Shown: in pieces, positions 55,001 through 64,000 of the stretch
How positions within the stretch are numbered: the stretch's first letter is position 1
Layout of the letters: every line of letters begins with the position of its first letter
NCBI RefSeq assembly: GCF_964199755.1
Contig: NC_133896.1
Location: 98,950,549-99,014,548 of the forward strand
DNA length: 64,000 bases
From: Larus michahellis
Lineage: Eukaryota > Chordata > Aves > Charadriiformes > Laridae
Reading direction: 5' to 3'
Notes under the pieces: generated by a model
The model's database searches: none
Seen by the model: only the letters and a program-made list of their open reading frames with translations
Told to the model about the DNA's origin: nothing
Translations under genes and position numbers: made by a program

Positions 55001-58000
55001 CTGAATGCTGGGTGATAAATTACTTGTCTCTCTTGCTCTGGAAAGGCATCTCTTGGGCCTTGCTCTGTGTGTAAGTTGTGTTCCTTCTTGGCTGCCATGT
55101 TTTGTTTCGTAAGTGTGTACCAGGTTGCTGGTTGGTTTAACAAGTGTTTCCCTCTTCTTAAAGCTTTACTGCTTTGCATGTTTTTACTTTCTATCAATTA
55201 TCTGTTTTCCAAAATAAATTAGCTGTAGTTTTCTAAATGGAAGTCAGCTTTTCTCTAAGTCACTTTAAATGCCGTCTTTGAGTGGATGTTGGAAATATTG
55301 TGAAGACAATAGCCTTTCCTTAGTCTGTTTAACTATTCTAATAACAATATTACAAAAAGAAAAAAAAAGAAAAAATAACCACAAAAAAATAATGAAAGCA
55401 TTACATCTGTTTTCTGTAAGGATAAAGTTAAAACCAACAAAAAAAGGAGTGTATGTATGATTCCCCCCCTTACATAAGTAAAAGTGATGCTGAATAGGGA
55501 TGTAAAAGCAGGAATCTGAAGCTGGCGGGCAGGAGTGCTTGGAAATGGAAATGCATACAAATAAGCAAAAATTAGAAAATACAGTTCATGTAATATTAAA
55601 ATAATCTATCTCCCAGACCTCTGTAAGAGCTGGAAAGAAGAATAGCATATCTGGTAATGTTATGCATGGAGAATATCAAACAGTGATCGAGGCAGGGTTT
55701 GTTGGGGTTCTTTGTCTTTCAAAACGTGATCTGATAGTGTATATGAAAGTAATTATGCGGCCTGGAGATACGAAGCGATAGGACAAAATGCTGATCTAGA
55801 CTATGGATTTCACTGACACATTTGAGAAATAATTGAATAAGCTGGAAACAAGATGCAGGTCCAGATTAAAATGTACGGAGTTGGGTGGCCTAGGAGCTAG
55901 CTGAAGGAAAAAAGAGGACTGTAGTATGCTCAAAGGAGGTTTATCAGACTGTGTTCAAGTTACTAGTGTGATTTTTCTGTAATAGTTGGTTTCATGACTT
56001 GGTACGAAATAGAGGAGTGTGCTATTAATGCTAGAGATGTGGTCAGTGCAGAGGAAGATGAAACTATTCGTACAGGAGGACCTGTCTGACTTCGGGACTT
56101 GAGTAATAGAAATTTCACTGAAGAATCACAGAGCAAAAAGTGTAAGGTCAGGTATGTAGAGACTGAGGCGTTCCTGCTTCAAACCGGCAGCGTGTTAGAT
56201 GGAAACGACAGATGAGGTTAGTGAAGTGCTAACGTGATCCTGTGCTGTAGCAGGTGAAGCGTGTCCAGTAGAGAGAACGAATTATTAATGCCATCGTAGG
56301 GGACATTAGTAAGGCTTGGTCTGGGATCCAGTCGCACATGGGCTCTGCCCCCTGCGCCTCCCTTGAGGGATGAGCACCCGACCTTGGCGCACGGAGCGGG
56401 GCAGCTCACAGCAAAGGGGAAACCTGGCTGGGTGGTTCAGGCTGCCTGATGGAAGGCAAAGATTGCTCTCTGCTGACCTGTCTGGGGAATACACGTGTGA
56501 AAGGGGAAATCCGTTGGCACTACAGAACAAGATTTTAGCAAAGAGCAAATGGATATCAACAGCCGCAAGGAAATTTAGCCAGGAGTACAGGAAAATGCAA
56601 TATGGGAAGAAACCTCTAGTGAGAACGGTGACAAAAAATTACAACTGATTTCAAGAATGTGTTTGAGCTCAGGGCCAGGATTATGATGGCTTCCTACCTT
56701 TGGTGTATTGTTTGAATTATCGTTGTGATACTGAGGTGCGTTTAAAAAACAAGAAGTTATATAGACACAAAAAAGGAAAGAATGACCAAGTAGTCTGTTT
56801 CCCATTTCTGCATCACCCATACATACTATCAAACCACGGCAGCTCCCCCGAAGCTTCTCGTCTAGTGCTCTGTGTGGGTGGTGGTTGAGAGAATATCTGC
56901 ATTAATATTGAGCATGCATAAACCGTGCAGTACTCAAAACCATAAGTTTGGTTCCAGCATCACTTCTAGAAAGCAGACAACAGTGTGTTTTGTTGGTAGG
57001 GTGGTTATGGAATAAATTTAGATGGCAGTTTAATATTTGCATATGAAGTGTTAAACTCCAAGCAGGTAAAATAATTGTGTAACTTGAATTTTCATTTTGA
57101 ATCCTCACCTTTTCTGTTGCTCAGGTTGCTATGGGACACTGGGGATGGAATCTGGGGTAATCCCTGATTCCCAGATCACGGCATCCTCTATTCTTGAGTG
57201 GTCTGACCAAACAGGACAAGTGAACATTTGGAAACCTGAAAATGCCAGATTAAAAAGGGTTGGTCCTTCTTGGGCTGCATTTATCAGTGATGAACATCAG
57301 TGGTTGCAGATTGACTTGAATAAAGAAAAGAGAATAACAGGTAAGTGAATCTGATGTGGCTTTTAAGCAGCATTCCAAAAGTTTGGTTACTGACATCCTT
57401 TTTTCCACTGCTTGATCTTAAAGTCCAGGTAACGTTTAATTACCATTACAGCAAAGTTGGTTCCATGTCCTAGCTAATACACTGAGAAGCCTGGAGTTAA
57501 ACAGATGGAGTTTCACAGTAGAAAACACCTCTTCCATCAGAATTTGTGTTTACTGTGGTTTTATTGGATATTGGATGCTTCCCTTTCCCTGCTGTTTGTC
57601 TCCTTGGAGGTGCAAATCCCTATGCGGTCAGCTCAGTCCACCAGTACTTCTGATGCGGGTATACTGACTTCAGTTTCTAGGTTTTCCCTACTGCCTGTCA
57701 CGCCTGTAGTGAATCCAGCAGTGGAGATGGGAACAGTTGGAGTGCAATGTGAGATAAGCAGCGGACAGAGTAAAGCAGCTGGCAGCCTCCCTCCCCTTCA
57801 CCTCCTTGCCTGAAGTGGAGCTTGGGCTGAGGTGGTGGCCCCTCAGCAAGTGGACCGGACAGTGCAGACGGATGCAGCCAGAGTCTGGGTTAGGCTCTGC
57901 TCCTCCTTCACGGAGATTGTGAAGGACCAGCCATTGTGATTTTAGTTGCTGTGTTTATTTGGCGAGGCAGCTGGAGGTGCCGTTTCCCAGTCCGCTCTGG

Positions 58001-61000
58001 ATGTTTGCCTCACATGCTGGGTGCTGAGCGAGCGAGCTCATGGTTACTTGTTCCTGCTGATCACAGTGTGGCCCCCTGCTCCTAGTGACCTGCTGAGGCA
58101 TTTGCATTTTGGGGTTAACCTCGGGGGGGGTGGGGGGTGGGGGGGTGGGTAGCCTAAGTAGCGACAGTGCAGCTATTGTGTCTTCTGTGCTGACCTTAAG
58201 TGTTTTCTATATCGAGTTAATTGGTCAGAGGTGATTTGCTGTTGTTAATTGGCATGTTTGCAATCTGACTTAAGTCAAAAATAAAGTGGCTTTAAGTAGA
58301 GTGCTTCGTCGAGTCCCAGGCTTTAAGACTATCGTGAAACGTCTTCCTTTGATCAGTTTGGGTTTGTCTCTCTCTCAAATGCAGGAGCTGGTCTCTGGAA
58401 ACTCAGCCGCACATGCACATCAGCAGCCTGGCTTCCTATCGTTAAGCGACTCGGGATTACCAGCAGCATTTGTTATTACCTCCCTGGGGACTATTTGGAT
58501 TTTACATTACTCCTCTAATTCCTGTGCTAATAAGCTTTTACAAAACAGCTTTCCTGTGTGAGTCGTTCTGCAGCGCTGAAGTGTCAGCTTTAGGAAGCTA
58601 CGGGTCTTTCAAGCTTGCTTTTCCATTGGGAGTACAAAAGCAGGGAAGCGTGGTGCCGTCTGGGCAGGTGGAGACAGGAGTGGGCCACGGTCAAATCAAG
58701 AGGCCGTCTCCATCAAGGAATGGGGGGAAAAGTGCTTAGCAAGGTTATATAAAATGAGAATTAAAATACAAAAGTAAGTAAAATGATTATTAAGTTTCAG
58801 TCACTGCAGAAGTGTCTGACCTTGGCACCTTGGATAAATTTTTCTGAAATGTAACTGGACCAGTGGAGATCACAACTACATAACTCTGGATTCAGAAGCT
58901 GATCTATTAATTGTTACAAACTGGTACCAGTTTTTTGTTTTAACTGTGCACCTTCATTTTCACAGGTATCGTAACTACTGGATCAACCTTAGCAGAGTAC
59001 TACTACTACGTCTCAGCCTACAGAATTTTATACAGTGATGATGCACAGAAATGGACAGTGTACAGAGAACCTGGCATGGATAAAGATAAGGTAAAATACC
59101 ACACACTTTCTAGGTATGTCCTGCGGAGATTTCACAATTGTAAATACAACTAATTTTGATACAGTGAGGAAGCATTAAATAGCTGTCCTTTTCAGTGTAA
59201 TTTTGAATCATAAGCAGCCTCTATGCAGAAGAAAATATGAAAATACGTGAGGATTTGAACAGTTCTGAAATTCAGAGGTATTCTTCCTACTGTTTTGGGA
59301 TGGGAATATTCTCTACAAGAAACTTCTGTTGCCAGTGGTAGGCTGTCTGGTACTGCCTCCCTGTAAGAATAACCAGATTTCTTTCAAAATAGGTTGTATG
59401 TTTCAAAATTAAGGTTTACTTTCTTATCCTCTTGTGGTTACAGAATAAATGTTAGGGATTGTATAATTTTATGTCTTTTATGTTTCTGTTAAACTTAATT
59501 TTTGACAAAATACTGGCAAGTTTGTTTCTGGTATAATAGAACAGCCCTTGCAGAGAGGCTTAAAAAATTCATTAATTTCATTCTTAAAAAATGAAATGGT
59601 ATGTTCAGATTGCAAATCCTTAGCCACACACAAAAGTTACCTAACATTAGCAGCAAGATAATCTTATTTTCCTCATGTTTACAGTTTTGCAGTAAAAATG
59701 AGAAGATTAACGTCCTACCTGGTCTTCCCAGGGGTTCAGATCAGATTTTCTTAAACAAAGGAGAGGATTCGCAGTAACCTGACTGGAACTAGAATTTCCT
59801 GCCCTTTCTTAAAATTCTTGGATGTAATTTACCTTACTTCCAGAGGCCTGTGGTATTACCTCCATGTAATAGTAACTAGTAACGTAGTAACTTTTTAGGA
59901 AAGGATCGCAAGAATGGTAACTCTTTAGCTGTACTTGGTTTCTTCTCTTTACTGTGGGTTAAGAATGTTTCAAGGTCTGATGTAGCGTCCTGTTGATGAA
60001 GTGAAAGGCTGAAGTATTTTGTTTGTTAAATTTTTGAACGTTTTGAACACTGAACGTAACCAGAGTAGGAAACTTTCCTGAAAGGAGGAGACTTCACTGT
60101 CAGGGCTGGTCCATCTCCTTGAACCAACACGTGAACTACCAGACTGTTAGTATGAAGTATTCAAGGAAAAACAAATCAAAATCCAGCATCTTTTGCTAGT
60201 TTTCGAGTGCCCTCTCCTGGTCGTAAAATAAAACCTCAGCTAGTGAGCTGCCTAGATTTAGCTTCATGTGTAGTTCGATTATTTTCTTAGAAAACTTCTG
60301 CAGCTGTTGCCTTTTAATTTGAGCATATTGTTTTTCTTGCAAGTTCATGAAATTAAACGAATTGTGGAGCTTGAAATTACAGGCAACAGATCTTTTTTTG
60401 CACTCCTTGTATGTACCTTGTATTAGGTGCAATGCATGAAGAACCAGACGTACCCAGAAGCGCCAGCTGTAGTTAAACGACAGAAATAAGGGTTCAGTTA
60501 TCTCTTACACTTCAAAATAGCAGATTTTTCCTCTGTCTGACATCATCTCCCTTGATACAGCTTTGCTTTTGGATGCACATGCCTGCGGGCTTCCCCCTCT
60601 GAGCCTTACATAATTGCACACCAGACAGACCAGGAGGTGCTATTACCCCTTTTTTTGAAAAATGTTTGACATTCCTAACGTTGTTCATGAGACTAGAAGC
60701 TTTTCCAAGGCTTTCCTGTAGTCCTCTTTGAAATAGCTTCTAGAGATCTGTCAGTACTCAGGAAAAGCTTTTCTTAAAACTTTTGTCTATGAAAAAAGGG
60801 AATAAAATGCTTCAATTGGGGGAAAACTGACAAATTAAAGCTGCAGCATTGGCAAAGTTTTGTTTGACGGTACAGAGGCAAATGGAGAGAGTTTGATAAT
60901 AAACAGAATATGAAAGTCCTTATCAAAAAACTTGCACTGTATTGATCTCGAGCATTTTTTTTGAGCGAAAAATTAAATGAACAAAAAATACAGAGCTGCA

Positions 61001-64000
61001 GATAAAGTTAAGTTGCTTGCATAACACTTGACATCAAAAGCTCGAACAATAAAAGCCTGGAGTAAAGAACTACTTTACTGTTAAGCTTTCTTGAAGATTA
61101 TAGTCAATGTTAATGATTCGTGTTGCCTTTGCTGTTCCATGCTCATCCTCAGAAACCCGATGTGAGACTTTTAGTGTCGGGCGTCTATTTCCTAATCTGT
61201 AACTTTTGCATTTGTTGCTTGGTGAGCCGGGGGCAGCTTGTACCTTCTTGTAGTCATGGGCCCTGGCATGGCACAGCGCAAACAAGGATACAGGACAGCA
61301 GTGTGGGCTGGGCGCGTTCCCCTCAAAGAGTCACCTCTATATTTTGCTTCTCATTTACATCTTTACCAAAACAAATAATTCTCTGTTGAGGTCTGTAGCT
61401 ACAATCCTGTCAGATTAGTAAGTAAATTAATAATTTTGCCTTAGTTTAGGGGAAAAGTGGCTGTAAATTGGAACCTGGTCTTCTGTGTTCTTGCCACGTC
61501 TCATTAGATTGCGAACACCTGGACACGCTAACTGTGCCTGCTTTGTATTATTCATTTATTTCCAAAATAACACCATAGACTTGCTCCCACCTTTAAACTG
61601 TTTTAATTCATTGCTAGTAAGTATATTTGAGAACAATAAGCCTTAATTCAGAGCAGGACAATATCACTGAGAGCCATGTGCTTGTAAATCTGTTCTGCGC
61701 TAAGCTGGGGAAGAAGAGAGACTGTACGCTTTCAAGGCAAATCCCTTGTGTTTGCCTACCTAGATTTTTAGTATCATGACTAGGTTAGCAGTTAGTTTGA
61801 CAGCATTACTTGCATACCTAAGGATGAAAATGCCCGTTACTAATTGAAGCTGTAGAAAAACCAATGCACTCAAAGATGAAGTAGTGCATTTAAGTTACCA
61901 AGTGATTTATTTTTCCATGCCGAACAAAATTATGTGTCTTATTTGGTCAGTCAGTGCTTTCAAACATGAAGAGAATTAATGCCTATGTAAGGACAAACCA
62001 AAATTCTTACGCTTAAGCAACAGTAATGGGACTTGTGTGTCTTTTGAGAGCGGAGGCAGGTAATGTACGTCAGGGAGCCCAGGTGTGAGTCCCTTAAAGG
62101 TCCCTGGGGTTGTTTGGGGTTTTTTTGACTTTTGAATGGATAGCTTCCTGGAATATCCCTGTAGGGATATTCTAATTGTTTTGGTACAAAAATTTCAACA
62201 CAAGAGTGCAATACAAAAACCACTGTAAGCAAACGTGTTACTCATTTACTGCCACCTCTATGGTGATGTGTTGCAGCAGCACCCAAGAGCTGCATTTGCA
62301 GAGCCAAAGCCCAACTGCTGCGCCCTGACACGGAGAGACAGTTCGCTTCCTATCCGAAGACACAGTAATACCAAACCAGCCCTCCCAAAGAAGATGATGG
62401 GATGGCTCTGCTGGGTTGCAGTACTGGGCCTAGTTTCTGTATTAAGCGGCTCAGTGCAAAATCTGTAGTTGGCTGTAAATGTGTAAGTGTGCTTACGCTG
62501 CGTCATACAGTGACTACCTGCTTACCGGTTTTAAATTTCAACCAGACAAACCCGTTCTGTATTGTCAAGTTTTGATGAGTTCCTTGTGTGCGAGGCCCAG
62601 CAGTGAAGGACCAAAGCCTGAGCCCTTCTCTTGCAGAACCTCAGGGCTTCAGGTGGGACCCTGAAAAGAGCGCTCACATTCTGAACCTGAATCCTTCTGA
62701 TTTTGCTTGTGGTTCAGCCCTTGCAGACGCAACCGCTAGAGGACAGTGTGATTACATACTTGGCTGTGTCTCTTAATGCTTTCTAATAAACGCCGTACCC
62801 AGTCTCAGGACAGACTATGCTTAAACTATGAGGCTGTGCGAAGGCACCACGTAATTCCTGCTTTCACATTGTTGCAACTGCGTGCTATATACACCTGAAG
62901 AGTAAGTGCAAAATACCAGAAAAGGGCTGAGTTAGAATTATGCAGGGCCATAAACATATGAGATGTCTTTACCAGCAGCCATTGCCTGGGGAGCAGCTGT
63001 AGAATATTACATGGTACCTTTATTCTGAAGTAAGTAGTTGAGTGCATACACGCACACTAACACCCCTTTGTTTTATTTAGTTATATATTTAATAGGCATC
63101 ATCTCAGTGGAGATGTGCAGGCAGCAGCACTGTTCTGGGGTGAATTTTCAGGATTCTGCACTGCTTATTTTTCCTAAATAAAATATCAAAATTGGTTGTA
63201 ATTACTTAGTTGCTATTGCATTTGTATAACATAATGTTTGTCTTTTTTTTTTTTCCCCACCCCCCAGATATTTCAAGGGAACACTGAATTGTACCACGAA
63301 GTTCGCAATAATTTCATTCCACCTATTATTGCACGCTTTTTCCGGATTAACCCCTTAAAATGGCACCAGAAAATTGCAATGAAAGTAGAATTGCTAGGAT
63401 GTCAGTTTAGTATAGGTAAGGCAACTGAAAACCTTTCGACTGTGCAAGACAAGCAATGAAATAATTCGGCAAAGATTACACTGGGGGTATATTTTCAATG
63501 AGGAGAAAAAGTACTTCGTAAATGCATAATCCTTCTGTAACTAATACGTCTGAATTTCTTCCAAAGTTATTACCCTCAACCTGGTGAATACCTAGTTTAA
63601 GCGTAAACATGGTAATTTAGAAAATAAGTGTTTCAAAGAACACCAGTCGCTTGCTTTCCATGTTATTGACTTGTGGGTTTTTTCCCCTCATATATAATGA
63701 TATATAACATGAGAAAAGCTTTGAACCAGCTGTTCCAGCTGCTTCTCCTGAAAAGGAAATAGGGAAAAGTAGCACTTCAACAATTTTTTTTTTTTAATAT
63801 AAATTCTTTTCTTCTGAAGGCCGTGCTCCTAAAATCACCATGCCACCACCACCTCAGAACAAGAACGATGACAAGAATGATGACTTCAGTGATGACTTCA
63901 TTCATTCAGTGAAGACTTCGTTGCAGACAGATAAAACAACTTTCACACCTGAAATAAAAAACACCACAGTGACTCCAAGTGTAACCAAAGGTACCCACCA
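24940..64000 (+). CDS. DCBLD2: DCBLD2 gene, coding part in this window (11 exons, 3' end outside)
   Basis: This entry spans the gene; the coding segments are 24940-25051, 43504-43731, 47816-47953, 49205-49256, 50483-50555, 53663-53796, 54481-54521, 57125-57340, 58966-59090, 63268-63415 and 63820-63990. Joined, they give one uninterrupted frame of 1438 nt (479 codons plus one base). Domain order seen is signal peptide (about residues 1-36), CUB (about 41-155), LCCL (about 160-258), F5/8 type C (261-418) and a Thr/Pro/Asp-rich stalk (about 423-480). This order is diagnostic of the DCBLD family. The match to my recall of vertebrate DCBLD2, for example [14 protein letters not shown] and TVYREPG-like stretches, favours DCBLD2 over DCBLD1. 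Known role: a type I membrane protein up-regulated in vascular injury and tumours that interacts with receptor tyrosine kinases and semaphorin 4B. The transmembrane helix and cytoplasmic region lie downstream of position 64000. Confidence 0.95.
34118..34170. repeat. Local tandem duplication, 35-bp period
   Basis: The 18-mer AAAGGTTAATTGAATGCC occurs at 34118-34135 and again at 34153-34170. The spacer is itself made of ATTAATTGAATTAATTG repeats. It looks like a replication-slippage product in intron 1. Confidence 0.8.
39339..39388 (+). mobile_element. Very short CR1 3' tail fragment in intron 1
   Basis: About 50 bp are recognisable: CTAGATGATCTTTAAGGTCC, then CTTCCAACCTAAACC and ATTCTATGATTCTGTTG. 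This is the extreme 3' end of CR1 with one full and one mutated tail repeat. The sequence just before it does not look like CR1, so this is an extreme 5' truncation or a mosaic. Confidence 0.8.
43359..43383 (+). repeat. 25-T homopolymer upstream of exon 2
   Basis: An uninterrupted run of 25 T ends about 120 bp before the exon 2 acceptor. It is too far upstream to be the acceptor's own pyrimidine tract. It is not clearly the tail of a recognisable retroposon. Confidence 0.75.
43504..43731 (+). CDS. DCBLD2: DCBLD2 exon 2: N-terminal two thirds of the CUB domain
   Basis: This 228-nt exon (phase 1 to phase 1) encodes residues 38-114. The acceptor is TTTGTAG|GTGATGG and the donor is ATAG|GTAGGA. 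CUB hallmarks are visible: Cys41 and Cys68 flank the [13 protein letters not shown] stretch, Cys95 sits in [12 protein letters not shown], and acidic residues lie around [10 protein letters not shown] in the region where calcium-binding CUB domains hold the ion. Asn64-Ser-Thr is a predicted N-glycosylation site. The reading frame runs on into the intron for about 40 codons before a stop, but the join to exon 3 restores the family sequence (IGKYCG), so that readthrough is intronic. Confidence 0.95.
43732..47815 (+). other. DCBLD2: DCBLD2 intron 2
   Basis: Phase 1, about 4.1 kb, GTAGGA to CATAG. It contains the palindrome and direct repeat described at 45665-45718 and several T runs. No nested gene is seen. 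Confidence 0.85.
45665..45718. repeat. Direct repeat with a perfect palindrome between its copies
   Basis: AAGAAGATTAAAATCCTT (45665-45682) recurs at 45701-45718 with one difference. Overlapping the first copy's end and filling the gap is CTTGAATCTT-C-AAGATTCAAG (45680-45700), a perfect 10-bp inverted repeat around one base. The whole looks like a local duplication that created a potential hairpin within intron 2. Confidence 0.8.
47816..47953 (+). CDS. DCBLD2: DCBLD2 exon 3: C-terminal part of the CUB domain
   Basis: This 138-nt exon (phase 1 to phase 1) encodes residues 114-160. The acceptor is TGCATAG|GAAAATAC and the donor is TCAG|GTATTT. It supplies Cys117 (KYCG), the expected partner of Cys95, and ends with the conserved CUB closing strand ([15 protein letters not shown]). 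Exons 2 and 3 thus complete a CUB module of about 115 residues with four cysteines, the normal number for the fold. The frame is intact, with no unusual residues. Confidence 0.94.
47954..49204 (+). other. DCBLD2: DCBLD2 intron 3
   Basis: Phase 1, about 1.25 kb. No other feature recognised. Confidence 0.85.
49205..49256 (+). CDS. DCBLD2: DCBLD2 exon 4: CUB-LCCL linker and start of LCCL
   Basis: This short 52-nt exon encodes residues 160-177. The acceptor is TTTCCAG|ACCTAATC and the donor is TTCAA|GTAAGA. The peptide [17 protein letters not shown] contains Cys164, the first LCCL cysteine, and a predicted N-glycosylation site (Asn167-Ala-Ser). The incoming phase 1 and outgoing phase 2 agree with both neighbours. 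The exon is too small to recognise alone; the call rests on splice signals, phase and the family sequence. Confidence 0.92.
49257..50482 (+). other. DCBLD2: DCBLD2 intron 4
   Basis: Phase 2, about 1.2 kb. No other feature recognised. Confidence 0.85.
50483..50555 (+). CDS. DCBLD2: DCBLD2 exon 5: LCCL domain core
   Basis: This 73-nt exon encodes residues 177-201. The acceptor is CTCTTCCAG|TAAGTATT and the donor is AGAT|GTAAGT, a consensus 5' splice site. It contains the LCCL signature YCPAGC (Cys180 and Cys184) followed by [21 protein letters not shown] domains (named from Limulus factor C, Coch-5b2 and Lgl1) are extracellular modules with conserved cysteines. The TAAG at the exon start looks like a stop but is split across the codon boundary (AAT|AAG), so the frame stays open. 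Confidence 0.94.
50556..53662 (+). other. DCBLD2: DCBLD2 intron 5
   Basis: Phase 0, about 3.1 kb. The part around 52.4-52.9 kb is richer in G+C than its surroundings and has overlapping short open frames on both strands. None resembles a known protein and no exon fits the DCBLD2 frame there. Confidence 0.85.
53663..53796 (+). CDS. DCBLD2: DCBLD2 exon 6: main part of the LCCL domain
   Basis: This 134-nt exon encodes residues 202-246. The acceptor lies behind a long C/T tract (CCCCTCTTCAAG|TCATC). The peptide includes [11 protein letters not shown] with Cys206, [22 protein letters not shown], and a predicted N-glycosylation site at Asn241-Val-Thr. Two overlapping donors are present: AAAA|GTGTAA and AAAAGT|GTAAGT. 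Only the second (cut after 53796) has the full consensus and gives the phase needed by exon 7 (Val246 then GPLSTG). Confidence 0.93.
53797..54480 (+). other. DCBLD2: DCBLD2 intron 6
   Basis: Phase 2, 684 bp, GTAAGT to CTGCAG. Nothing else seen. Confidence 0.85.
54481..54521 (+). CDS. DCBLD2: DCBLD2 exon 7: end of the LCCL domain (41-nt micro-exon)
   Basis: This 41-nt exon encodes residues 246-260 ([15 protein letters not shown]). The acceptor is TTCTCTGCAG|GGGGCC and the donor is AGTG|GTAAGC. It closes the LCCL domain with the conserved LFTFKTSG strand. Its length is not a multiple of three, so skipping it would shift the frame at the start of the F5/8C domain. Identification rests on the exact fit of splice sites, phase and family peptide. 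Confidence 0.92.
54522..57124 (+). other. DCBLD2: DCBLD2 intron 7
   Basis: Phase 1, about 2.6 kb. An A-rich stretch lies near 55355-55390. A GC-richer patch around 56.2-56.5 kb has short open frames on both strands but no recognisable gene. Confidence 0.85.
57125..57340 (+). CDS. DCBLD2: DCBLD2 exon 8: N-terminal half of the F5/8 type C (discoidin) domain
   Basis: This 216-nt exon (phase 1 to phase 1) encodes residues 260-332. The acceptor is TTGCTCAG|GTTGCTATG and the donor is ACAG|GTAAGT. It starts the discoidin fold with Cys261 ([21 protein letters not shown]) and carries the typical WAAF...QWLQIDL strand and KRITGI turn. The family residues for membrane or ligand-binding loops (around SILEW and the following variable segment) are present. 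The exon is symmetric, so its removal would keep the frame but destroy the domain. Confidence 0.95.
57341..58965 (+). other. DCBLD2: DCBLD2 intron 8
   Basis: Phase 1, about 1.6 kb, with the G-rich tract at 58123-58149. The 57.6-58.1 kb part is moderately GC-rich. No nested gene is supported. Confidence 0.85.
58123..58149 (+). repeat. G-quadruplex-type tract in intron 8
   Basis: Four guanine runs of 8, 6, 7 and 3 are separated by single T bases. With loops of one base this is about the most stable G-quadruplex pattern possible, and it is on the transcribed RNA's sense strand. An effect on splicing or polymerase movement is conceivable but not shown. Confidence 0.8.
58966..59090 (+). CDS. DCBLD2: DCBLD2 exon 9: middle of the F5/8 type C domain
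   Basis: This 125-nt exon encodes residues 332-373. The acceptor is TTTTCACAG|GTATCGT and the donor is GATAAG|GTAAAA. The peptide [20 protein letters not shown] continues into [17 protein letters not shown], the classic discoidin core strand (YxxxYSDDxxxW). The run of four tyrosines (YYYY) looks slightly longer than in the mammalian protein as I recall it. It ends in phase 0, matching exon 10. Confidence 0.94.
59091..63267 (+). other. DCBLD2: DCBLD2 intron 9
   Basis: Phase 0, about 4.2 kb, GTAAAA to CCCCAG. Only background open frames are present. Confidence 0.85.
63268..63415 (+). CDS. DCBLD2: DCBLD2 exon 10: C-terminal part of the F5/8 type C domain
   Basis: This 148-nt exon encodes residues 374-423. 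It follows a strong pyrimidine tract (T run then CCCCACCCCCCAG|ATATTT) and ends ATAG|GTAAGG. The peptide [20 protein letters not shown], the ARFFRINP strand and KVELLGCQF are the closing strands of a discoidin domain. Cys418 is the expected disulfide partner of Cys261. Residues after Cys418 begin the stalk. Confidence 0.95.
63416..63819 (+). other. DCBLD2: DCBLD2 intron 10
   Basis: Phase 1, 404 bp, GTAAGG to GAAG. I looked for an extra stalk exon with a GR-x-PK start and saw none. Confidence 0.85.
63820..63990 (+). CDS. DCBLD2: DCBLD2 exon 11: extracellular stalk before the membrane
   Basis: This 171-nt exon encodes residues 423-480. The acceptor is CTTCTGAAG|GCCGTG and the chosen donor is AAAG|GTACCC at 63991. 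The peptide starts [13 protein letters not shown], continues with an acidic repeat-like part ([12 protein letters not shown]) and ends with a Thr-rich part including Asn-Thr-Thr (predicted N-glycosylation) and VTPSVTK. It has no fold signature and is read as the O-glycosylated stalk between the discoidin domain and the transmembrane helix. The donor is weak beyond GTA, and the frame stays open to the window edge, so the exon end is less certain than the others. Confidence 0.82.

Noticed and set aside
1..64000. CRISPR array, bacterial operon or phage-like system
   Set aside because: Spliced vertebrate exons, CR1 elements and CpG-island structure show this is animal nuclear DNA; no regularly spaced repeats were seen.

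Overview
This is vertebrate nuclear DNA, almost certainly from a bird. Coding sequence is a small fraction. It is cut into short exons with GT/AG splice sites, and the spacer holds CR1 non-LTR retrotransposon fragments, including two with the avian CR1 3' tail (ATTCTATGATTCTATGAT type). Two solo LTRs begin TGTCCTGG and end in a TTAAACCATGACA / CTAAACCACGACA-like sequence. I know this LTR style mainly from Neoaves (passerines and relatives) rather than chicken, so a non-galliform bird is the best guess. That placement is recall plus inference, not a search result. Layout: positions 1 to about 24,470 are intergenic, with no convincing gene. They hold a probable very old CR1 relic (about 10.0-11.56 kb), a minus-strand solo LTR (16187-16753), a minus-strand CR1 fragment (20589-21140), a plus-strand solo LTR with a perfect 5-bp target-site duplication (22850-23202) and a plus-strand CR1 3' fragment (23813-23970). 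A CpG island (about 24.47-25.66 kb) then carries the promoter and first exon of the only gene. The gene is DCBLD2 (also called ESDN or CLCP1) on the plus strand. I can place eleven consecutive coding exons from the start codon at 24940 to a splice donor at 63991. They encode about 480 residues: signal peptide, CUB domain, LCCL domain, F5/8 type C (discoidin) domain and the extracellular stalk. The window ends before the exons for the transmembrane helix and cytoplasmic tail. All exon phases join into one open frame. There is no operon-like arrangement. The gene product is expected to be a single-pass type I membrane receptor-like protein that modulates growth-factor and semaphorin signalling. 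Points worth a second look are a 15-codon upstream ORF overlapping the start codon, a sense-oriented solo LTR about 1.7 kb upstream of the first exon, an acidic micro-repeat in the stalk exon together with an apparent single copy of a stalk module that I recall as doubled in mammals, a very G-rich quadruplex-capable tract in intron 8, and a few small local duplications. I found no sign of a novel multi-gene system, RNA gene or CRISPR array.
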